A stretch of 64,000 nucleotides of DNA, taken from Microbotryum silenes-acaulis. Lineage: Eukaryota; Basidiomycota; Microbotryomycetes; Microbotryales; Microbotryaceae. Where the stretch lies: NCBI GenBank assembly GCA_003665825.1, contig QPFY01000002.1, positions 310,001 through 374,000 of the forward strand, in the 5' to 3' direction. Shown one piece after another: positions 57,710 through 64,000 of this stretch (the first letter of the stretch is position 1; each line of letters opens with the position of its first letter). Under the pieces are notes generated by a model. That model saw only the letters and a program-made list of their open reading frames with translations, did no database searches and had not been told where the DNA came from. The translations under genes were made by a program, and so were the position numbers.

Positions 57710-60700
57710 ATGCGCTCATCTGCGCAGGATGCACCAACAGCATCGACGACGGCCACTTCCAGCAGCAGCTACACGCGCCGAGCCAACTTTGCTGCGGCTG
57801 TAGCTCGTGCGAGTCGACAAGCCGCGGCGACTCACGGCGTAGACGGTGACTCGCCCCGCGGTCAACCGACTCCGAGCTCGAACCGGAGCAAGAGCAAAAG
57901 CAACGACACCACCACCCCACCACCGAGTACACCGAGTACACCGAGTACAGCCGCCCACCCCGAGACCACACCTCTGCTGCAACCCCATGCCTCGTCGTCC
58001 ACATCGCACTACTCGAGTATCCCCAAACGTCCCTCGCCCCTGTCCCACCAACTGACGACGACCACCCTCGCCAGCTCCACCTCGTCCCTCGCGACCCTGT
58101 CGGCTACCCTGCCCAACTATGGCACCCTCTCACCACCCACGTCGGGCGTATCCTCACCGAACCGCAGCTCGCGGCGACCGTCCGGCGTTCGTCACGGCGA
58201 GTCCGGCTCGTCCTTGCCCTCCCCGGGCGACACGAACCCCTCCAAGGCCGGTCAACTACGTTCCCGCCTACTCTTTGTCCTCATCGCCCTACTCCTCACC
58301 ATCTGCGTGTACGCGTCCTTTGTCGACGATTTCATGGGCGACGTCGAGGCCGCCATCTCGTGTGGCGCGTGCATCGGCCTGCTCGTGCCGCTGCAAGCCC
58401 TCGCTCACGTCGGCGATGATGCCTTTGTCGATTTCTTTGTTGGATTCTGTTCCAAGCTGAGAGTCAGTTTCATTCGACGACCCCGTTCGTGCCTCGCCTC
58501 CCCGTCCATTCACCCACTTTGCTCCGCTCCATCCCCCCACAGATCGAAGACGAAGACGTCTGCGCCGGAGCGATCGGTACCCAGGCCCCTATCCTCGCCC
58601 ACGACCTCCGCTCCATATCTCTCGCTTCCCACGCCGCGAAGAACTTTTGTTCGACCGTGTTTGGGCTCTGTCCATTGCAGCGCACGATCCCTTATAGCGT
58701 TCAGTTCTTGGACGGTTCCCAAGGTAACGATACGAGGCGATTGATGGAGCGACCGAGGAAGGTGTGGAAGAGCAAGGGGAGGGATCCGCTCAAGGTCATT
58801 CATTTGAGTGATGTTCATATCGATCGCAACTATCTCGTCAGTGAAGGAGTCTTCCTTGCTGAAGGTGGGCTGGGGGTGCTGATCCGATCGAACTTCGCAT
58901 ACACAGGAAGGTGCCGACACCATCTGCTCCAAGGTCATCTGTTGCCGGGACTATGGTGAGCGGTCGTTGGGTCCAAACATCTCCCATCCTGCTGGAAAGG
59001 TTAGCTCCTCAAGACAAATTCGACAAGGTGCCATGTGACTGAAAACTGATGTGAGGTCCCAACTTTTGGCGGCTCACAGTTTGGGAACCGACATGCAAGT
59101 TCTGCTTCCATCGCTCGGGGTGATCAACTCTCTCGCTGACCTCGTCCTGATACAGTGCGATGCACCTCCGGATTTGATGGAGTCCATGTTCCGAGCGATC
59201 GATAGGTCAGCAGCTCCCACCGGATTCGCATGCATTCACTCGGAGCTATATGCGTTTAACAATTCCATCAGATTCGTTCCCGATCGAGCGTTCACCATTT
59301 TCACGGGCGATGTAGTCGAATCGGCGGTATGGACCGTCAATAAACCAGTGCGTGAAGACATTTGTACGCTCGAACTCGGACGACTTTTCCGCTCATCAGG
59401 CCAGTCTTCCCGCTACAGAAAGTAACCTCCGATCTCGAAGCGTGGCACAAAGACATGGTGCGCAACCCCGCCACCCCCTCCTACCCCGTAATAGGGAACC
59501 ACGACGTCGCGCCCGTCAACGCATTCCCACGCACCACATCATGGAACCGCGAGAGCGAAAACTCTTCCACTTCGCCCGAAATGCCTTCAACATTGGCGAT
59601 CGCGCGCACTGCATCGGATTGGGTCTTTGAATTGGCCGCTAGGGATTGGGAGAAATGGATTGGGCCTAGGGCGAGTCGACAGGTGAGGGAACATTATGGG
59701 TGTTATTCGAGGGTGCATCCGGGGGCCCAGTTGAGGATCATCAGTTTGAACACGAATTATTGGTCAGTCACCCTGCTGCAAGGGCCGATGAGGGTGTTCT
59801 CAAAAGATTGATGGTGGGGTTTTTTGGGGGCTTGCAGGTATAAACAAAATTGTGGGTGCAGATCAAAGTCTTGGATCATGATCGAATCTTCTTTGACTAA
59901 AGATTGGAATCTGTTACACAGTCTGGCTCTACGATCATGATCAACCGCTTTGGGACCCGAACGGGATCTTGACCTGGCTCTCGCACGAGTTGCACGCCGC
60001 CGAGAAAGCTGGTCAAAGGGCTTGGATCAGTAAGTCTAGATCAGTTGAATCGTCACAAGAAAACTCCCAATTCATTGACTGTCTTGACCTTTTTTGCGAT
60101 GTTCAGTTGGGCACATGCCATTCGGTAAAGTCGACGCCTTGCGTGACCAATCGAACTACGCGAGTCAGATCTTTGATCGCTACCACGATACTATTGCCGC
60201 TCATTTTTATGGACATTCGTCAGTAATTGATCTTGGATTCCTCACAGAGCTTGAGCTGCGAGCTCATACGGAATTTGTGTACCCACAGCCATGTCGACGA
60301 GTTTGAAATCTCTTACCCGGATTACGGTGATCGGAGGGCGGAGACGGCCCATGGAATCGCTTACATCTCTGGCGCACTTACACCTGCCAGTAGGTCAAAG
60401 TATTCTCTCCATCTCCAAGTTGCCTCCATCTCCAAGTTCCCGCCATTGAGTTATGGCACCTCACTTCCTCACAGGTGGGAACCCCGTATTCCGGTTGTAT
60501 CATGTCGATCCGGACACGTACGAAGTCCTTGATTTCATCCCTTACTACACCAACAAGTCCGAACGCTCATTCCAGATCGATCCCGTTTGGAAACCCTATT
60601 ACTCAGCAAGGGAGAGCTATGGGACGATTTTGGAAGAGAATGGGTTCGGGGATTCGAGGCCGAAGGAAGGAGAGAGTTTGAGTGGGAAGTTTTGGCATCG

Positions 60701-61453
60701 CGTGACGGAGGTGTTTGAGAAGAACGAGTTGAGTTGTTCTCGTCGGGGTTTTTCGGGTGCTGATACGATTGTTCGGGCTGACCTTTTTTTGGATGGGTTT
60801 GGGTGGTTTGGACAGGACGGCGTTTCAGATCTTTACTAACCGACTCAGTCGAGGTGGTAAAATCGAGGATTGCTCGGGTCCGATCTGCAAGAATAACACG
60901 ATCTGCATGCTGCGCAGCATGAGATCCGAATCCAACTGCGTGAGTCGGTCATGGATATTGAGAACTGCTGTGGTGGTCCAGAAGACTGACATCTTGTGCT
61001 CGTATCACACAGGCCGTCATCCAACCGGGCCTGAGCTTCAAGGACCAGAAACGTGATACCGAGGTCAGTCCACACCTTTCTCCCCCTTTCTCTCCCTGCG
61101 AACTTCGCCATGACTCGCCTCCCTCCTCTCTCCAGGCCGTGACCGAACCCCAACGAGGTGAAGGCGAAGAAGAATTCGCGCAATCGCGCCAACACGATTT
61201 CTTCGCCTGTGAAGGTCCGGGATTGGGGAGTATGTTGAGGAAGATCGCGCAAGGGGGATTTGATATGAGCAAGGTGGATCGGAAGGAGAGGGGAAAGATG
61301 ATGGGGATGCAGGCTTTCGGAGAAGGTGGGGATAGAACGGGGCATTTGGGTGTTTTTGAAGGGATGTTGAAAGAACGGGTTGAGGTGGAGAGGAGGAAGA
61401 AGAAGAGGGGGAAGACCTCGGGGCTGTTGAGCAAATTCAAGAGGGCAGAGTAA
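57710..61453 (+). CDS. Acid sphingomyelinase-like phosphodiesterase, membrane anchored
   Basis: Fifteen exons close in phase (57710-58462, 58543-58836, 58907-58999, 59080-59094, 59156-59205, 59272-59347, 59419-59762, 59838-59851, 59922-60029, 60107-60218, 60289-60389, 60475-60727, 60816-60939, 61013-61063, 61136-61453), giving 901 aa. A disordered cytosolic N-terminus precedes one span (LLFVLIALLLTICVY, ~187-201), then a saposin-B-like Cys region (ISCGACIGLL, GFCSKL, CSTVFGLCP). The metallophosphatase motifs are present: HLSDVHIDRNY (~340), FTGDVVES, PVIGNHDVAP (~453), IGHMPFG (~585) and YGHSHVDEFE (~619). ASMases cleave sphingomyelin or related lipids with zinc in acidic or extracellular sites; the fungal substrate may be inositol-phosphoceramide (inference). 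The C-terminal ~100 residues after the Cys-rich end are basic. Two micro-exons and a GC-AG intron are needed. Confidence 0.93.
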
Positions 61454-61795
61454 GGCGGATCAAGCCTTGGGGAGGACGGAGGATGTTGATCTTATAGCTC
61501 GTGAGCTCCCTCCTTTTGTTTTCTGTTCTTTTTGAATATTCGTTGATTAATCGATTGTTGTAACGGTAATGGAGGATGAAACTCATCTAACCCACCAGAC
61601 AGATGTAATTTGCACGAGTGCCTGAGTGTGCTTAGTCATGCATTGAGCTCGATGCCCGAGCGGGTCCGAGCTTTTGCGCCGGGCGTGGCGTGCCAAGCCT
61701 TCGCCGACGAGCCCGAATCCGCCTGTCTGCCTTCGCCGTCTGCCTTCATCGTCGCACCTTGCATTGGCTTCGTCAGCTTACGACACCACCAACGA
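61454..61795. other. Intergenic gap
   Basis: Terminator of the sphingomyelinase-like gene (TTGAATATTCGTTGATTAATCG, near 61532) and promoter of the AN1 gene. No gene or repeat was seen. Confidence 0.5.
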
Positions 61796-63024
61796 ATGGC
61801 GACTGCTTCGAATTCGACTCTAAACAGGGACGAGTTTCTGACTATCGGCACGCACTGTTCTGAAAGCACATGCAACCAGTTGGACTGTACGTAGCTCATA
61901 GCTCGACAAGAGCACTTTGACATTCCCGTCGTCGTTCGTCAGCTGATCCAGCTCGTTGTGTTGCCTCTTCTCGCCAGTCCTCCCTTTTCGATGTCCCTCA
62001 TGTTCGAAAGCGTATTGCTCGGACCATTGGAGACCACCGAATGGACACGATTGTCCTCGGTACGACGCGAGAGCTCATGACGTAAGCTTAAGCGCTCCCC
62101 ATCTTCGTCATTCGTTCAACCCCTGACGAAAGTCGAAAGGGGGCCCTCTCCACCCTCACTCTGTGGAGTTGAGAAGCTGACGCGTCATTCTTCTTTTCTC
62201 TTCTTTTCTACGCTTACGTTGCCACTGAACCAGAACATCATCCCCTCCTGCCCCCTCTGTTCCCAACCCGTTCCCCACCCCCTCTCCATCACCCCCGACG
62301 ACGCCGTCTCGACCCACCTCGAATCCGGCCAATGCCAAGCCCTAAACGCACTAAACGCCCCAACCCCTTCCGGTCGTCCGAGAACTCCACCCAAGACGGA
62401 CAACATGTGCAACGAACGCAAATGTCGCACCAAGATGGTCGTCCCTATTACGTGTGAGGGGTGTAGGAAGAGATTTTGTGCCAAACATCGGTGGGGTAAG
62501 GATCATAATTGTGAGGCGGGTGCAGGAAGTAAGGTAGGGAATCTGGGTAAGAGTGTGGGTGCGACGAGTGGTGGGTTGGGCGTGTTGAGAAGGGCTCAAG
62601 AAGCGTTGGTCACCGCGACGACGTCGACGACCTCATCGACAAGTTCCAAACCGACAGCCAAACTCAACCCCGTGCCTTCCACTCCGGTCGCTCCACCGAA
62701 TCCGAAACCAACAACGAAAGAAGAGCCCAAGACCAAACACAAAATCCTGAACAACCTCGGTGTACCGACCAAGATCGATAAAAGGGCCATGGCCGAACAG
62801 CAGAGTGCGCTCAAAGGGTTGGAAGCGAGGGCTAAGAAAGGGTAGGTGCTGCAAAATGGGCCCAATCTCGGAGGAGCTGGTCGTCACTTGAGAGCGGGCG
62901 CTGATGATACACGGTTCATTCGTCCAGTTTGTTGAGCGAGGACGAGAAAGTCAAATACGCGACGATGCGAGCGATGCACGCTAAACAAAGTGGCGACGGC
63001 AAGGACGGATGTCTTGTCTCGTGA
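61796..63024 (+). CDS. Two-AN1 zinc-finger protein with CaaX C-terminus (ZFAND2-like)
   Basis: Four exons close in phase (61796-61886, 61978-62081, 62234-62841, 62928-63024), giving 299 aa. First AN1 finger at ~19-57: GTHCSESTCNQLDFLPFRC, CSKAYCSDHW and GHDC supply the Cys/His ligands. Second AN1 finger at ~123-155: CNERKCRTKMVVPITCEGC and CAKHRWGKDHNC. A Thr/Pro-rich linker and helical region (MAEQQSALKGLEARAKK) follow. The C-terminus is GKDGCLVS; C-L-V-S fits a CaaX box with Ser last, favouring farnesylation. In animals ZFAND2B/AIRAPL has two AN1 fingers and prenylation and works with p97 and the proteasome on ER clients; a similar role here is inference. The CaaX end depends on the last splice junction, which is in phase. 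Confidence 0.9.
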
Positions 63025-63336
63025 GCACACGGAGGTCGTGGTGGAAGGGGATCTCATATACCCTTCGCATACTCGTTACCGCATTGAATAAGAAAAAAAC
63101 TAGAACAAGATCGTGTGCAAATACACAAAAGTTCCTGAAAAATGCTATTACAAGATCAGCGGTTTTGAGACCGTTGACTAAAACGACTAAAGCTGCACCT
63201 CAAATTGATGACGGACCAGCACGCGGGTGTATATGGTGCTTTTGAGAGGATCCCGATAGGCACACCCTCTTCCGTAAGACCAGCCCTTCGATAGACAATT
63301 GCGACATTCGATAACGGTCCCGAGCCATTCAAGCAC
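63025..63336. other. Convergent 3' region
   Basis: 312 bp between the stop of the AN1 gene and the stop of the leftward partial gene. Contains AATAAGAAAAAAACTAGAAC near 63087. No gene was seen. Confidence 0.4.
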
Positions 63337-64000
63337 TCATGTCCGCTGCCTTGACGGAGTCCTCGCGAATCGATCGACCGCATTCCACAACTGCCCCTCC
63401 GAACCGGCCATGGACGACGAGCCTTGCTTCTTGATCGCTCTGGTTCTCCCATCGATGATTTGGTCGGTGAACTGCGAGTTCTTGGCGCAGAACTTGGCTA
63501 ATGTGGTTGTACCCTTAGAGGGGAAACCGGCGAGGAAGACTTTTGTGTGGACAACGAAGGGAGCTCGGGGTCAGTAGTGTTTCCTCGTTACATGCTGGGG
63601 ACGAAACAGCACGTACCTTCCGCTTTTGCAAGAATGTTTTTGTCCACGATACCCACGATCGCCTCATCGAGCCTATCGAAATCAGCTTGCGCCTGTTCCG
63701 CCCCGACCCCGAGCAGCGCCCGCAAATCTTTATCCAACTCGATGCTCCCCAAAACGCCCTTGAAGCTCGTCATCTTGACCGTATCCCCGAACTCGCGCTG
63801 CCAATCTTCGACAAATCCATAGATAGCGGCGTGGTGTGCGGCTGTGATCCTCCTGGTCATGGAACCGCTGTGAGCGGAGAATTGTTTTCCTGGACCGGCG
63901 CCGTCGAGCCAGATTTCGATGGGGTAGTCCATGGCAAAGTAAACGGTCTTGACTTCGGGTCGTTTCGCAACGATTCGTTTGACCCAGGCGATCAGTGACA
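63337..64000 (-). CDS. O-fucosyltransferase-like protein, C-terminal part only
   Basis: Only the 3' part is in the window; the 5' end lies beyond base 64000. Two exons are visible (64000-63618 with donor GTACGT, 63539-63337), in phase, ending at the stop at 63339-63337. TVYFAMDYPIEIWL and HSGSMTRRITAAHHAAIYG resemble the C-terminal region of fungal GDP-fucose O-fucosyltransferase-like proteins (memory only). Later FLAGFPSKGTTTLAKFCAKN gives a family-like conserved end. If right it would be a second fucosyltransferase-type protein in this window. Without the N-terminal half, the family call stays tentative. Confidence 0.6.

Noticed and set aside
58956..58960. GTGAGC donor after CCRDYG in the sphingomyelinase-like gene
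   Set aside because: Reading through gives NISHPAGK, which fits the family, and the later GTTAGC donor closes in phase.
1..64000. tRNA or rRNA genes
   Set aside because: No plausible A/B-box pair or rRNA-like stretch was found by eye; a tRNAscan or Infernal run would be decisive.

Overview
The window is nuclear DNA of a fungus, most likely a basidiomycete yeast of the Microbotryomycetes type. The evidence is dense genes on both strands, many short introns (mostly 45-125 bp, donors GTNNGT or close to it, CAG/TAG acceptors), GC-rich coding DNA, and fungal or basidiomycete families: an AlkB-type oxygenase with zinc motifs, KR-site secreted proteins, a GH26-like GPI-type protein and fungal F-box/LRR proteins. 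No bacterial operons, CRISPR, rRNA or tRNA genes were recognised. Species assignment is inference. Exon borders were placed by hand from splice sites, reading phase and family motifs; nearly all models close in phase.

Layout. 1-14 kb: partial acidic protein (-), large AlkB-like oxygenase with a duplicated tail (+), fucosyltransferase-like type II membrane protein (+), small membrane protein with a lysine-rich tail (+), GH26-like glycosidase (-). 14-26.5 kb: secreted K/H-rich protein with KR sites (-), V-ATPase subunit d (-), GT92-like glycosyltransferase (-), secreted cysteine-rich protein (-), tentative small secreted protein (-). The gene-poor gaps lie between these and around 51-52.5 kb. 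27.5-43.7 kb: small beta-rich protein (+), F-box proteins (+), MFS transporter (-), RidA-family protein (+), Cus2/Tat-SF1 splicing factor (+), zinc-tailed disordered protein (-), hypothetical (-). 44-64 kb: PPWD1-type cyclophilin (-), hypothetical (+), epoxide hydrolase (-), SAM plus HMG-box regulator (+), F-box-like protein (-), acid sphingomyelinase-like protein (+), AN1 zinc-finger protein with a CaaX end (+), partial O-fucosyltransferase-like gene (-).

The genes do not form one pathway. The clearest theme is the secretory route and cell surface: three glycosyltransferase-type proteins, a GH26-like enzyme, a sphingomyelinase-like enzyme, two or three secreted proteins and a V-ATPase subunit. 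A second theme is RNA and chromatin: Cus2/Tat-SF1 and PPWD1 are both spliceosome-linked, alongside an HMG-box regulator and an AlkB-like oxygenase. The most unusual points are the 402-bp duplication in the AlkB gene, several micro-exons of 11-22 nt, a GC-AG intron in the sphingomyelinase gene, the SAM-HMG fusion, the secreted peptide-precursor-like protein and the CaaX-ended AN1 protein.
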